Assembly: GCA_001596155.1 (NCBI GenBank)
Contig: CP014771.1
Location: 4,402,001 to 4,466,000 of the forward strand
Source of the DNA: Hymenobacter psoromatis
GTDB taxonomy: Bacteria > Bacteroidota > Bacteroidia > Cytophagales > Hymenobacteraceae
Reading direction: 5' to 3'
DNA length: 64,000 bases
Every line of letters starts with the position of its first letter. Within the stretch, counting starts at the first letter, position 1. The notes under the pieces are model-generated. The model did not search any database. It had not been told where the DNA came from and saw only the letters and a program-made list of their open reading frames with translations. The translations under genes were made by a program, and so were the position numbers. Of the stretch, positions 1 to 7,982 are shown piece by piece.

Positions 1-2185
1 TCGAGGAATAGCACCGGGCCAGTTGTTGCAGCGCCTGCTGCCATATGGCCGAGGCGGTATCAATGCGCTTAACCAAGCCGTTGCGGTCGTTTTGCCGCAG
101 AATCTGGTCAATTAGCTTGGGCTGGTCGTTTTCATAGATAATAACCTGGTCGCCAGCTACTAGCTCATCGACCTGGCAGGGGGTTAGCTCTGGGGCAGCG
201 GTGGGGTCGAGGTTGCTTACTTCGCGCCGCAGTACCCGCGTATGCCCATCCAACTCGGTTCGGTAGCTATCGGTGCAGGCCACTGTGTAGAGCTGTCCGC
301 TGGCGCGGCTGCGCTGCCGCTCGCTGGCGTAGCGCGTTTCGCCCACCGTGTACAGTTCCGCGAAATAATCCTGTTGGCTTTGACTAATGGCAGCTAATCC
401 CGCGCCAGACGGGCGCACGGGCGCGACTTCCCGTGGCATTAGTTGCTCGTAAGTTTGGCCTAGCACGGCCGTACGGCCTCCCGCCTGGCGTTGGGCCAGT
501 TCCTGCTGGTGCAGGCTCTCCTGGGTACGGGCGTACAGTCCGTCTTCCACCTCGGCCAGTAGTACCAGGTGTACGGAGCCGGGCGACTGCTGCAATTCAG
601 CCAGTTGGTCGCGGTTAAACAGAAAAGGCACCAGGAGCACGGTATTAGCTGTAAAGGAGCTTTTGCGCAGGCGCAGGCGCACATTGTCGGGGCCACCCAG
701 CAGCGGCAGCACCGTTACGCCGCGCTCGGTGCGCCACACCGCTTGCACGGCGGCTAGGCTCTCCCGGTCAGCCACTACCACAACCGGCTGCCCATCTTCA
801 CTGGCCTCGGCGGCCAACTCCCGCAGCTGGTCATACTTGGGGCTGTACTCCTGAAAATACGCCAGTAGGTTGGCAAATGCTGCTTCCAGGGCTTGGCGGG
901 TGGGCTTCAAGTCGCGCCAACGGTTGGCATCGTCAAAGGCTTCCTCCAGTTCTTCGCCGTCCAGGCAATCCGTAATTTTGCGACTTAGCTCCGCTAGGTA
1001 GCTGCGGCTGGTGGCACTGGCCTTGCTGGGCGGCAGGGCATAGCGCAGGCACCGATGCAGCAGGTGCCACACCAGCGGCAGGCACACGGCTAGGGGCACC
1101 GTTGGGCTGGTTTGGGTCAGCGCGGTCAGAATATCCCGAATTACCACTACGCGGGCAGCCAAGCCGGTAGTTTCGGGCGGTAGGGGTGGCTCGGCGGCCA
1201 CCGTCAGGCGCACGGGGTCGGGGGCGGTATGGGGGCCACGGGCTTCCGAGCGCGACCACGGCCACACCACGCAGCCCGGCGTTTCGCCCACGCCCAGGTC
1301 GGTGCCCCAAAACGTGAGGCTGGTCCACTGGTTTTGCTCGTAAGCCCGCACCAACTGCGCCACCTTCAACGAGTTGCCTACGGCTGCTTTGCCTACTACG
1401 CTTAGGTGCCAACTGGTAATGCCCGCCTTTTTACGTCGCAGTTCCAGCGCCTCATTCAAAGAGGCTACCACGTGTAAAGAAGCTGCGAAAGGCAGGTTCC
1501 ACCGCTCTTTGGCCGTGCCTCGCCGTCCCCAGCAGGTAGGTGCCCCCGCCAGGCAGTCTAGTACCTCTTCCTCGTAGCGGCTGTAGGCCACGCCCGCTGG
1601 CACCAGCAAAATAGTATGCCCGCCCCGCGGCCGGGGCAAACTATCCGGGTCGGCCATGCGAAATACGCGCTGCGCCAAGCGAGTGCCTACCAGTAGCTTA
1701 TCCAGCCATTCCTGGTAGTGGATGTAGCGAAACCCCGCCCGCTTATCGTCTAACAAACCCGCAAACTCAAAGGGGGCTACCAGCTTGCGGCAATGCACTG
1801 CCGACACCGAGCGGCTGCGGTTGTCGCTTATCCGCTTCAGGCTGACCTTGCCTGCCGCATCGGGCCGAGCCTGCACCAGCCAGACTGCCTCTTCGTGAAA
1901 CACGTGGTCAGCGGCTTGTAACAGTGGCAGGCTGCCATGACCAATAGGCGGCTCGTGGCCAGCCAGCCAAGCAGCGGCCGTGGCCGCCCGTAACCCCACG
2001 CTCAAGTCGTCGGTGTGCGAAGGCAAGGCTACAAATAATGGTCGCCCCGGCTTTTGGCGCTGTCGCACTAGTAATCCCGCATTCAACCACTCAAATGCTG
2101 ATAGGGCCAGCGCGTCAATTTCCCAGCTGTGGCGCAGAGGCTCTACCAGCTGCTTTTGCAAGCCTGCGGTGTAGTGGTCAGACAT
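1..2185 (-). CDS. Large protein of unknown function, possibly DrmE-like; 3' end outside window
   Basis: An open frame of 728 codons without a stop runs from ATG at 2185 (start MSDHYTAGLQKQL) off the left edge, so the C-terminus is missing. I see no signal peptide or membrane span, so it should be cytoplasmic. The middle holds a stretch with RecA-like flavour (PVVVVADRESLAAVQAVW, then NTVLLVPFLFNRDQL) but no clear Walker A. The visible C-terminal part has a small beta-rich motif, VDELVAGDQVIIYEND. Length and this layout recall DrmE of class 2 DISARM phage defence, but that is recollection, not a search. It lies 86 bp downstream of the methyltransferase-HIT gene in the same direction, so the three genes HNH, methyltransferase-HIT and this one are probably one operon. 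Neighbours beyond the left edge (drmA, drmB, drmC) would decide. Existence of the gene is near certain; the function is not. Confidence 0.6.
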   Translation of the reverse strand, partial: MSDHYTAGLQKQLVEPLRHSWEIDALALSAFEWLNAGLLVRQRQKPGRPLFVALPSHTDDLSVGLRAATAAAWLAGHEPPIGHGSLPLLQAADHVFHEEAVWLVQARPDAAGKVSLKRISDNRSRSVSAVHCRKLVAPFEFAGLLDDKRAGFRYIHYQEWLDKLLVGTRLAQRVFRMADPDSLPRPRGGHTILLVPAGVAYSRYEEEVLDCLAGAPTCWGRRGTAKERWNLPFAASLHVVASLNEALELRRKKAGITSWHLSVVGKAAVGNSLKVAQLVRAYEQNQWTSLTFWGTDLGVGETPGCVVWPWSRSEARGPHTAPDPVRLTVAAEPPLPPETTGLAARVVVIRDILTALTQTSPTVPLAVCLPLVWHLLHRCLRYALPPSKASATSRSYLAELSRKITDCLDGEELEEAFDDANRWRDLKPTRQALEAAFANLLAYFQEYSPKYDQLRELAAEASEDGQPVVVVADRESLAAVQAVWRTERGVTVLPLLGGPDNVRLRLRKSSFTANTVLLVPFLFNRDQLAELQQSPGSVHLVLLAEVEDGLYARTQESLHQQELAQRQAGGRTAVLGQTYEQLMPREVAPVRPSGAGLAAISQSQQDYFAELYTVGETRYASERQRSRASGQLYTVACTDSYRTELDGHTRVLRREVSNLDPTAAPELTPCQVDELVAGDQVIIYENDQPKLIDQILRQNDRNGLVKRIDTASAIWQQALQQLARCYSS

Positions 2186-2271
2186 AGTATCAGGTAGAAG
2201 TCAGTTCGATACGGTAAATGTAGAACCCAACGGCGATAGCTAGTAGCTGGACTTCAATAGCTGTACTGATT

Positions 2272-3120
2272 TCATTGTTTCAAAATATTCCTTACCCCGC
2301 CCGCCGGGTTTTTCACGTCGCCCACGTAGCGCGGAATGACGTGGATGCTGGCGTGGCCCATGCGCTGCCCGGCCGCCGCCCCGATGTTGAGGCCCACCGT
2401 GAAGCCGGCCGGGGCGTAGCGGTTGGTAAGCATCCGCTGGGCCTGGCCGGCCAGCAGCCAGCAATCGTTTTGCTCGGCCAGGGGCAGGTCGAAGAAGTTG
2501 GCGATGTGGGCCTTTGGCAGTATCAGGGCGTGGCCCTGGCTGACGGGGTAGCCATCGAGCACGGCGTAGCTGCGGGTAGTTTCGGTAAGCAGGCGCAGCC
2601 TGGGGCTGGGCTGGCAAAAGGGGCAATCCGAAGCCGGGTGCGGGGCCTGGGGGTAGGGCTGGTACTCGTAAAACTCGGTGTTTTCGTTGGCGAAAATGGA
2701 GGCAAACGGCAGCGTAACGGCGCACTGGTACACCGGCTTTTTGTGCAGATAGTGCTGCCGGAAACCATCCTGCGCAATGTCGCGCCGCACGGCGAAGTAG
2801 GCGCAGCCGGTGGGCTTAAGCAGCCGGGCGATGTCCATGAGCACGGCCGTTTGCTCGTCGGCAAATAGCACGTTGAGCACGTAGAAGCACACGATGGTAT
2901 CGAAGCGGCGGGCGGGCGCGGTGGGAAAATAGTGCGGGTCGTAGCCCTGCGCGTCGAAGCCCCGGCCGCGCAAAAACTCCACGTCGCGCCCGTAGCCGCA
3001 ACCATAATCCAGCACGCTGCCGCGCAGTAGCCCGCGCCCGTGCAGCATCCGCACGGGCAGCGAAGGCGCGTCGCGCTCCTTGGCGGTGAGGTGGCTGTGG
3101 GGGTTGGCCGGGCTGGTCAT
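2272..3120 (-). CDS. Fusion of class I SAM methyltransferase and HIT-like domain
   Basis: 282 residues. The N-terminal half (about 15-155) is a Rossmann methyltransferase with motif I VLDYGCGYGRDVEFL and a later DTIVCFYVLNVLF strand. The C-terminal half (about 165-282) is a HIT domain: a CPFC pair, GHALILPKAHIANFF, then GHASIHVIPRYVGDV and PAGGVRN. HIT enzymes hydrolyse or transfer nucleoside phosphates through the middle histidine of HxHxH; here the motif reads HASIH, so the middle position is serine, and classical nucleotidylation should be lost or altered. The start ATG overlaps the stop of the upstream HNH gene by 4 bp (ATGA), implying translational coupling. Both domains in one chain suggest modification of a nucleotide or nucleic acid end, which is inference. 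The substrate is unknown. Confidence 0.85.
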   Translation of the reverse strand: MTSPANPHSHLTAKERDAPSLPVRMLHGRGLLRGSVLDYGCGYGRDVEFLRGRGFDAQGYDPHYFPTAPARRFDTIVCFYVLNVLFADEQTAVLMDIARLLKPTGCAYFAVRRDIAQDGFRQHYLHKKPVYQCAVTLPFASIFANENTEFYEYQPYPQAPHPASDCPFCQPSPRLRLLTETTRSYAVLDGYPVSQGHALILPKAHIANFFDLPLAEQNDCWLLAGQAQRMLTNRYAPAGFTVGLNIGAAAGQRMGHASIHVIPRYVGDVKNPAGGVRNILKQ

Positions 3121-4205
3121 CGGTATTGGAAGGGGTGGGGAAAGCCCAGGTTCTGAGCGGTTTGCAGTTGCGGCAGCACCTGCCGCGCTAGCCGTTCCCG
3201 AAACCAGGCGTAGGGTTGCGCCCGCAAGGCGCTCAGGCTTTGGGCGAAAAATACGTGGTAGTCTTCCAATAGCTTTTCGTGCCCCTGCGCCGCGTGAAAC
3301 TGGAAGCCCGCGAATTGCAGCCGGGCGTAAGCCTCAAAGTACAAATCAAACGAAGGCAGCCAGTCGTTTTTGGCTGAGTTCACCGCTTTGGGCGTGGGAA
3401 TGATGTTCCAAAGCTGGTCGTGGGCCACGAACGACCAGGGTAGAAAATGGTCGAGGCTCACGTTGCCCACCGTCAGCACCTGCCCCGAGTAGATGCACGT
3501 CAGGCCCGGCGTGGCGGTCAGGTATTCCTTCCAGAATTTGCCCGCCGTGCTCAGCACCCGCACGGCGGGCTTTTCCAGCTTCTCACTCAGGCCGATGACG
3601 TTCGGGTTGTGCTTTTGCAGGAAGCGCACCAAATGCCACTGCGCGAAGCCGCGCAAAATGCCCCGGTGCCGCCGCAGATACGCCGCCCAGGCCGGCCGCA
3701 CCTCAAGGGCATCACCCACGAACTGATACGGTGCCCGGCTGCTTTGGCCGGCCAGCTCCGCCACGCGGGCGTTCACCTGCTGGTCGGGCAAGCCCCGCGT
3801 TTCGAGCGCGAAAAACGGCCGAATAAACCGATACGGCACCCAGTGCAATAGCACGTACATACGCTTGTGCAGTTGCGCCAGCGCATCCGCGCCCAGCTTA
3901 TTCAACTGCACGAACAGGCTGGGCGCGGTGGGCCGGTTGTCCACCGCCAATTGCTGCGATACAAAATCCGCAATCGGCCGAAACCCGTCTTGCTTGCCAA
4001 ACGAGAGCTTGAAATAATCGAGTGGGTACCACACCCCCGCCACCATCCGCAACGATAGTTCCCGTAGCGGCAGCCGGTTGCTCTCGCTTTCGCCTAACCC
4101 GTCAAGAATTGCCAGCAGCCAGTAGAATTTATAGGAGTTGGTTGTGTCCGCGAAAACGGCCGTGAGCCTGGCAATGTCTAGCTGGTCGTCGTCGGGGAGG
4201 TGCAT
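3117..4205 (-). CDS. HNH endonuclease-domain protein
   Basis: 362 residues, cytoplasmic. The C-terminal third carries an HNH-type beta-beta-alpha nuclease core: CIYSGQ (about 240), then SLDHFLPWSFVAHD with the catalytic DH pair, then LWNIIPTPKAVNSAKNDWLP with the later Asn residues. The first 200 residues are helical with no domain I can name. This version, with DHFLPWSFV and WNIIPT, is a known standalone HNH family found in defence and mobile contexts. Its stop overlaps the start of the methyltransferase-HIT gene, and it begins 7 bp after the stop of the secreted-protein gene upstream, so it heads or sits inside an operon. The target nucleic acid is not evident. Confidence 0.85.
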   Translation of the reverse strand: MHLPDDDQLDIARLTAVFADTTNSYKFYWLLAILDGLGESESNRLPLRELSLRMVAGVWYPLDYFKLSFGKQDGFRPIADFVSQQLAVDNRPTAPSLFVQLNKLGADALAQLHKRMYVLLHWVPYRFIRPFFALETRGLPDQQVNARVAELAGQSSRAPYQFVGDALEVRPAWAAYLRRHRGILRGFAQWHLVRFLQKHNPNVIGLSEKLEKPAVRVLSTAGKFWKEYLTATPGLTCIYSGQVLTVGNVSLDHFLPWSFVAHDQLWNIIPTPKAVNSAKNDWLPSFDLYFEAYARLQFAGFQFHAAQGHEKLLEDYHVFFAQSLSALRAQPYAWFRERLARQVLPQLQTAQNLGFPHPFQYR

Positions 4206-4212
4206 AGGGCGG

Positions 4213-5229
4213 CTATTGGCACGGCTGACGCATGGCCATTACGGAGACGGTTGAAGTGGCAGCAGCTTGGTTGTTATTGTTTTGTACGCACACGTAGAAA
4301 CGGCGTAGCGGGACCGTCAGCATGATAGGCCGGGATTCGCTAGTAGGGTTTCCGAGTGGCGCGTGTAACATAGTTTGACTAGCTGGAACTGCTAACCCTT
4401 TAGACTGAAACCAGCGTTGCGCTGCCGCCTCATCGGTAGTTAAAAAGTAAACACACTTGGTGCTTGAGGTAGGCGGCGAATTGGCGTTTCCCCACGAACT
4501 TGCCGCCGAGGTCAAGGCCGCAATTGGACCGCCGCCGCTGAACGCCAAAGCCATTCCTGCAACGCTTTTGAAGGTTACTGACCCCTGCGATTCGTCCCTA
4601 ATATCAATCTTAAATACAATTCCAAGTGCGTCTTCCGGTAAATCAACGGGAACTACGGCACGGGAGCTTCCCGTACAGAATTGACAGGTGAGCTTGTCAG
4701 TAACGCTTGGTAGTGCGGTGTCGAGTACATAGTCGCAGCCCGGTTTGTTTTCCTTCCACTGCTTCAAAGAGCCGGGTATGGGCTGGCCTTGAGCATCGTA
4801 GGCCACTATCTTTTTTTTGTTCTCGTCGCGTGGTGTCCGGTCGTACCAAAGCGTCCAGAAGCCAACCGGAATGTATTTGCCATTGACAAGCAGCTCCTTA
4901 CCCTCGTCGGCATCGTTTAAAGAAGGCCAATAAACAGTTTTGGTCATTCCTATCGCAGCCTTTGTAATCTTGTCAATGCGAATGTACCGGATGCGCCTAG
5001 TGTCGGTCAGCACTATCAACGAGTCCTTTATTAAGGCGTTGGTATCATCGTAGAAAGCGAAGAGGTATTTAAAGGATGCTGTTGGCGGGAGAGTGCTACG
5101 GACCTGTCGCATCCAATCCAGTGGGGTAGTTGCTTTCCGGGAAGACGTTTCTTGCGCATTGGCAACTTGCCCCAGCAGGTTAAGCACCAAAAAACACAAG
5201 CTGATTTTCAAGTAAAGGTTACGGTGCAT
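4213..5229 (-). CDS. Secreted protein of unknown function
   Basis: 338 residues from ATG at 5229; an upstream ATG at 5280 would put 17 polar residues before the signal peptide, so 5229 is preferred. The N-terminus MHRNLYLKISLCFLVLNLL...ANAQ is a standard Sec signal peptide with a cleavage site near residue 26. The mature part is rich in beta-prone segments, with a CQFC pair near the middle and further cysteines (CVYFL, CVQNN), which suggests disulfides in the periplasm or outside. I recognise no domain. It ends 7 bp before the HNH gene, so it could be cotranscribed, but a secreted product fits poorly with a nuclease operon. It also separates the island genes from the truncated ATPase upstream, so it may have arrived with the event that cut that ATPase. 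Confidence 0.75.
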   Translation of the reverse strand: MHRNLYLKISLCFLVLNLLGQVANAQETSSRKATTPLDWMRQVRSTLPPTASFKYLFAFYDDTNALIKDSLIVLTDTRRIRYIRIDKITKAAIGMTKTVYWPSLNDADEGKELLVNGKYIPVGFWTLWYDRTPRDENKKKIVAYDAQGQPIPGSLKQWKENKPGCDYVLDTALPSVTDKLTCQFCTGSSRAVVPVDLPEDALGIVFKIDIRDESQGSVTFKSVAGMALAFSGGGPIAALTSAASSWGNANSPPTSSTKCVYFLTTDEAAAQRWFQSKGLAVPASQTMLHAPLGNPTSESRPIMLTVPLRRFYVCVQNNNNQAAATSTVSVMAMRQPCQ

Positions 5230-5286
5230 AGAAGGTGATTTTGTGGGTGATATGCTTCTTTTGTAAAAAAAGACAGACAAATATAG

Positions 5287-5511
5287 CTACGCCTGCCCCC
5301 AGCTCAAATGCTGCTCCAGCGCCCACAGAAACGCGCTTTTGCCGGTGCCGTAGGAGCCGATGAGCGTGAAGGCCCGCAGCCCGGTTTCGTAGTCGGCCAG
5401 CACCTGGGCCACGATGCGGCGGGTGTTGGCGGTCGGGTGGTAGGTGAGGGCGCGGCCGGCATCGCGCACGATGTTGATGGACGGGCTAAACGGCGGCGGG
5501 GACGAGGGCAT
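5287..5511 (-). pseudogene. N-terminal stump of a P-loop ATPase
   Basis: Only 74 residues remain. They start MPSSPPPFSPSINIVRDAG and contain a perfect Walker A, GSYGTGKSAFLWALEQHL, close to residue 55, then end SWGQA-stop. No Walker B, sensor or arginine finger follows, so the product cannot be a working ATPase. Its start overlaps the end of the DUF4007 gene by 26 bp, the arrangement expected of a coupled pair. Directly after the stop the sequence becomes unrelated (the secreted-protein gene). I read this as the left-over 5' end of a large defence-associated ATPase cut by a deletion or insertion. A functional small protein is possible but unlikely. Confidence 0.75.
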
Positions 5512-6418
5512 AGTAGTCGCGCAGAATCTGGTATTTGTCGGCCGGCTTGGTGCGGAACTGTAGTTCGCGCACCCCCGCCTGGTCGTTGAAGGTAAGGTAA
5601 TCGTGCTGGGCCGTGAGCTGCTCCACCTTGCGGCGCAGGCCGGCGCGGTTCATCGCAAACACGGCGCAGGGCATTCCGGGGTCGTTTTCGAGGGTGTCGA
5701 GGCTGATGGAAAGGCCCAGCTCGGGCGCATCGAGCAGGGCGTAGAGCAGCCAGGCGGCCGGCACATCGGGGCGCTCGGTGGGGGTAATCACGTACACCGG
5801 GGTTTCGGTTTTGCCCTGCTCCGTGCGGCGGCCAAAGGCCGACACCAGCTCCAGCTCGGCCAGAATGCCGGCGAAGCTTTCCTCGCGGTCGCGGGGGCTG
5901 TCGCTGCCGCCGGTAGCCGGGCGGTAGTAGAGGCGCAGGAAAACCGCGAAGTCGTCGGCTACCGTTTTCGGGTTCACCGGGAAGTTGTCTTCGCGGCCCT
6001 TTTGCTCCACGTAGCGTACATAATCGTCGCGGGTAAACTCAATCTTACGCTTGCGCAGCTCATTGAACACCAGCGAGTAGGTAGAGGCAAACTGCGTGCG
6101 CACCAGCTGGTAGTGCAGCAGCCAGAGCGTGGCGCTGTCTTCCAAAAACGGGTCGCAGCCGGGGGCCGCCTCCGTATCGCCAAACAGCAGGTGCGCCAGC
6201 TCGTTGGGCTGCTCGGCGGCCTCCTCCAGCAGCCCGAAGGCCCGCAGCCAGAACCGGATGGCCCGCACCATATTATTGCCCACCCCGAGCACTACCGGCG
6301 CATCATCGGCCGAGAAGGAGCGCCCGGCTTGCAGGTAATCGTAGCCTTTCTTGAGCCACAGCAGGCGGCACTGAAAGCTGTCGTGCCCGCTAAACGTGTA
6401 CTTTACTACTGGTTGCAT
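5486..6418 (-). CDS. DUF4007 family protein
   Basis: 310 residues from ATG at 6418 (MQPVVKYTFSGHDSFQCRLL); an ATG 45 bp upstream adds a poor, Arg-rich extension and is rejected. The N-terminal signature (FSGHDSFQCRLLWLKKGYD, then LGVGNNMVRAIRFWLRAFGLLE) is that of DUF4007. The family is predicted cytoplasmic and, as I recall, often lies beside PAPS-reductase-like and ATPase genes of DNA phosphorothioation or related defence systems. Here the only partner left is the truncated ATPase that overlaps its 3' end; no sulfur-transfer gene is in the window. The gene looks intact although its partner is broken, so it may be a recent orphan or act with an ATPase encoded elsewhere. Confidence 0.85.
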   Translation of the reverse strand: MQPVVKYTFSGHDSFQCRLLWLKKGYDYLQAGRSFSADDAPVVLGVGNNMVRAIRFWLRAFGLLEEAAEQPNELAHLLFGDTEAAPGCDPFLEDSATLWLLHYQLVRTQFASTYSLVFNELRKRKIEFTRDDYVRYVEQKGREDNFPVNPKTVADDFAVFLRLYYRPATGGSDSPRDREESFAGILAELELVSAFGRRTEQGKTETPVYVITPTERPDVPAAWLLYALLDAPELGLSISLDTLENDPGMPCAVFAMNRAGLRRKVEQLTAQHDYLTFNDQAGVRELQFRTKPADKYQILRDYYALVPAAV

Positions 6419-6891
6419 TCCTGATTGTCTGCCCAAGCCCCGCCGGGGAGTCTTCCCGGCCAAACGGCTAGGTAAATGTAGCTGCTTCGCCGCCCTGGCA
6501 CCAAGCCAAAAGCAGCGGGAAGCGCCTAAGCAGGTGAGTCGGATAAAATAGAAAAATGAGTAGTTGACAGGTGAGTAAGGCTAAGCAGGTGTTTCACTAC
6601 CAAATGTTTAGCGTGCCTTTTCGCCTCCCGGCGCGCGGCTGGGTAACCAATGCGGTAGGCCTGGTAACCAAGAGGATAGCTAAGTAATAATTTATGCCAA
6701 ATTACTGGGTGTATGAAAAGTCATCGGTTCGATTCCAATAGCACTTCCGTTGCCATCGAGAGCGTCCGCAGGCCCTGGCTTGCGGACGCTTTCGGCGTTT
6801 TGGGGGGGTAGGGGCGGGCAGTGGTCTTCATCCGGCGTTCAAGCTAAGGAGGGAACTTTGCTTCATCTTCACCTTTCCAAACCCTTTCAGT
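6419..6891. other. Gene-free stretch beside the island, with tRNA-like fragment and hairpin
   Basis: 473 bp without a convincing gene. It contains two copies of GGTAACCA (near 6642 and 6672), a short AT-richer patch around 6690-6710, and at about 6723-6742 a sequence resembling a tRNA T-arm (GGTTCGATTCC with a 4-of-5 bp stem) followed by a strong hairpin. No matching 5' half of a tRNA could be found upstream, so I do not call a tRNA. The stretch separates the defence-like genes from ordinary chromosomal genes and may be the scar of an integration event. Confidence 0.4.
6761..6790. terminator. Hairpin, terminator-like
   Basis: A perfect 10 bp stem, AGCGTCCGCA against TGCGGACGCT, with a 10-base loop. 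It is followed on the plus strand by TTTCGGCGTTTTGG, a poor U-tract, so the terminator call is tentative. It lies just after the tRNA-like fragment, where a tRNA terminator would be expected. Confidence 0.4.
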
Positions 6892-7344
6892 ATGACTACC
6901 CTCCGTACGCGCGTTTTGTGGCTGGGGCTGCTTGCCGCCGCTGGCACCACCGCTGCCTCGGCGCAGCAAGCGCCGGCCGCCGCTACCCCCGCGTCGATGC
7001 CCAATTCGAGCCGCGCGCTCGTGTACAAAGCCGGCCCGCCCGAGCAGCGCGCCGCTAAAATGAGCCAGGAGCTGGCCCGGCAGCTGGGCCTGGACGCCGC
7101 GACGACGGCCAAGGTGCAGGCCGCCGCGCTCACCCGCGACCAGAAAATCGACGCCATTCAGAACGGCACGACCAGCAACAAGGACAAGAATACGGCCCTG
7201 CAAGCCAACGCCACCGAGTTTAAGACCGCCCTGCAAGGCATCCTGACGCCCGCGCAGTACGCGCAGTATTCGACCCACGGCGGCAAGCACGGGGGCAGTA
7301 AAAAGGCGGCCCAGGCCCAGCCAGCTACTACGCCCGCGCAGTAA
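6892..7344 (+). CDS. Small periplasmic protein, Spy/CpxP-like helical
   Basis: 150 residues. A signal peptide (MTTLRTRVLWLGLLAAAGTTAASAQQ) is followed by an Ala/Pro linker, then a helical region of about 90 residues: AAKMSQELARQLGLDAATTAKV...DKNTALQANATEFKTALQGILTPAQYAQYS. The pattern of leucine-rich helices ending in LTPxQYxxY is typical of short Spy/LTXXQ-like periplasmic proteins in Bacteroidota, thought to bind unfolded proteins or metals. The tail is rich in His, Gly and Lys. It is monocistronic, ending at a strong bidirectional terminator shared with the convergent transporter gene. The specific role is unknown. Confidence 0.75.
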   Translation: MTTLRTRVLWLGLLAAAGTTAASAQQAPAAATPASMPNSSRALVYKAGPPEQRAAKMSQELARQLGLDAATTAKVQAAALTRDQKIDAIQNGTTSNKDKNTALQANATEFKTALQGILTPAQYAQYSTHGGKHGGSKKAAQAQPATTPAQ

Positions 7345-7357
7345 GGCGGCTTAGCTG

Positions 7358-7401
7358 AAAAGGAGGGGGTAGGGCCGGCTGGTCCTACCCCCTCCTTTTT
7401 T
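7358..7401. terminator. Bidirectional intrinsic terminator
   Basis: A 16 bp perfect stem (7358-7373 with 7384-7399) and a 10-base loop, with A-run on the left and T-run on the right, sits between two convergent genes and can serve both. The stem is built from the recurrent word GGGGGTAGG and its complement. Confidence 0.9.
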
Positions 7402-7813
7402 AGAAAATGAGCACCAGCGTGCCGCCGATAATGAGGGCCGCGCCCAGCGCCACCTTCAGCGTGAGGGTTTCACCCAGAAAAACGACCGATAGCAGGATGG
7501 CCAGCGCCACGCTCAGCTTATCGACCGGGGCCACCTGCGAGACCTTGCCCAGCTGCAAGGCCCGGAAGTAGCACAGCCACGACAGCCCCGTGGCCACGCC
7601 CGAGAGCACCAGAAACAGCCAGGTGCGCGGCTGAAGGGTGAAAATATCGGCCGGGTTATCGCGGGCAAGCACGATGCCCCAGGCCACCACCAGAATCACG
7701 ACCGTGCGGATGGCCGTCGCCAAATCGGAGCTCACGCCCTTGATGCCGACCTTGGCCAGCACCGCCGTGAGCGCCGCGAACACGGCCGAAAGCAGGGCAT
7801 AAGTCCACCACAT
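7400..7813 (-). CDS. EamA/DMT family transporter, single-repeat
   Basis: 137 residues with about five hydrophobic helices and almost no loops: MWWTYALLSAVFAALTAVLAKVG at the start, a KVSQVAPVDKLSVALAILL helix and a GAALIIGGTLVLIF end. This is one EamA unit, half of the usual ten-helix drug/metabolite transporter, so it must form a dimer to work. The motif around VAPVDKLS and FLGETLTL is the conserved end of the family. The substrate cannot be told from sequence. It is convergent with the Spy-like gene and begins next to a REPIN-like element, with no other gene in the unit. Confidence 0.85.
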   Translation of the reverse strand: MWWTYALLSAVFAALTAVLAKVGIKGVSSDLATAIRTVVILVVAWGIVLARDNPADIFTLQPRTWLFLVLSGVATGLSWLCYFRALQLGKVSQVAPVDKLSVALAILLSVVFLGETLTLKVALGAALIIGGTLVLIF

Positions 7814-7840
7814 TTTTGAGTTGTATTTTATTAAAAATGT

Positions 7841-7960
7841 AAAAGAACGTCATGCTGAGCTTGCCGAAGCATCTCGCGTGGGATAGTAATCAAGACTGTT
7901 GAATGATTAAGTTAGTGCCGCGAGCGAGATGCTTCGGCAAGCTCAGCATGACGTTCTTTT
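7841..7960. repeat. REPIN-like inverted pair, family A copy 1
   Basis: Two perfect 37 bp arms, 7841-7877 and 7924-7960, around a 46 bp centre. Each arm holds GTC-ATGCT-(11 nt loop)-AGCAT-CTC, a nested hairpin. It lies between the start of the EamA gene and the stop of the fur-like gene. Confidence 0.9.
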
Positions 7961-7982
7961 TTTACTCGTAACTCATTCAAAT

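Noticed and set aside
6720..6745. A tRNA gene
   Set aside because: Only a T-arm-like piece is present; there is no acceptor partner, D-arm or anticodon arm upstream.
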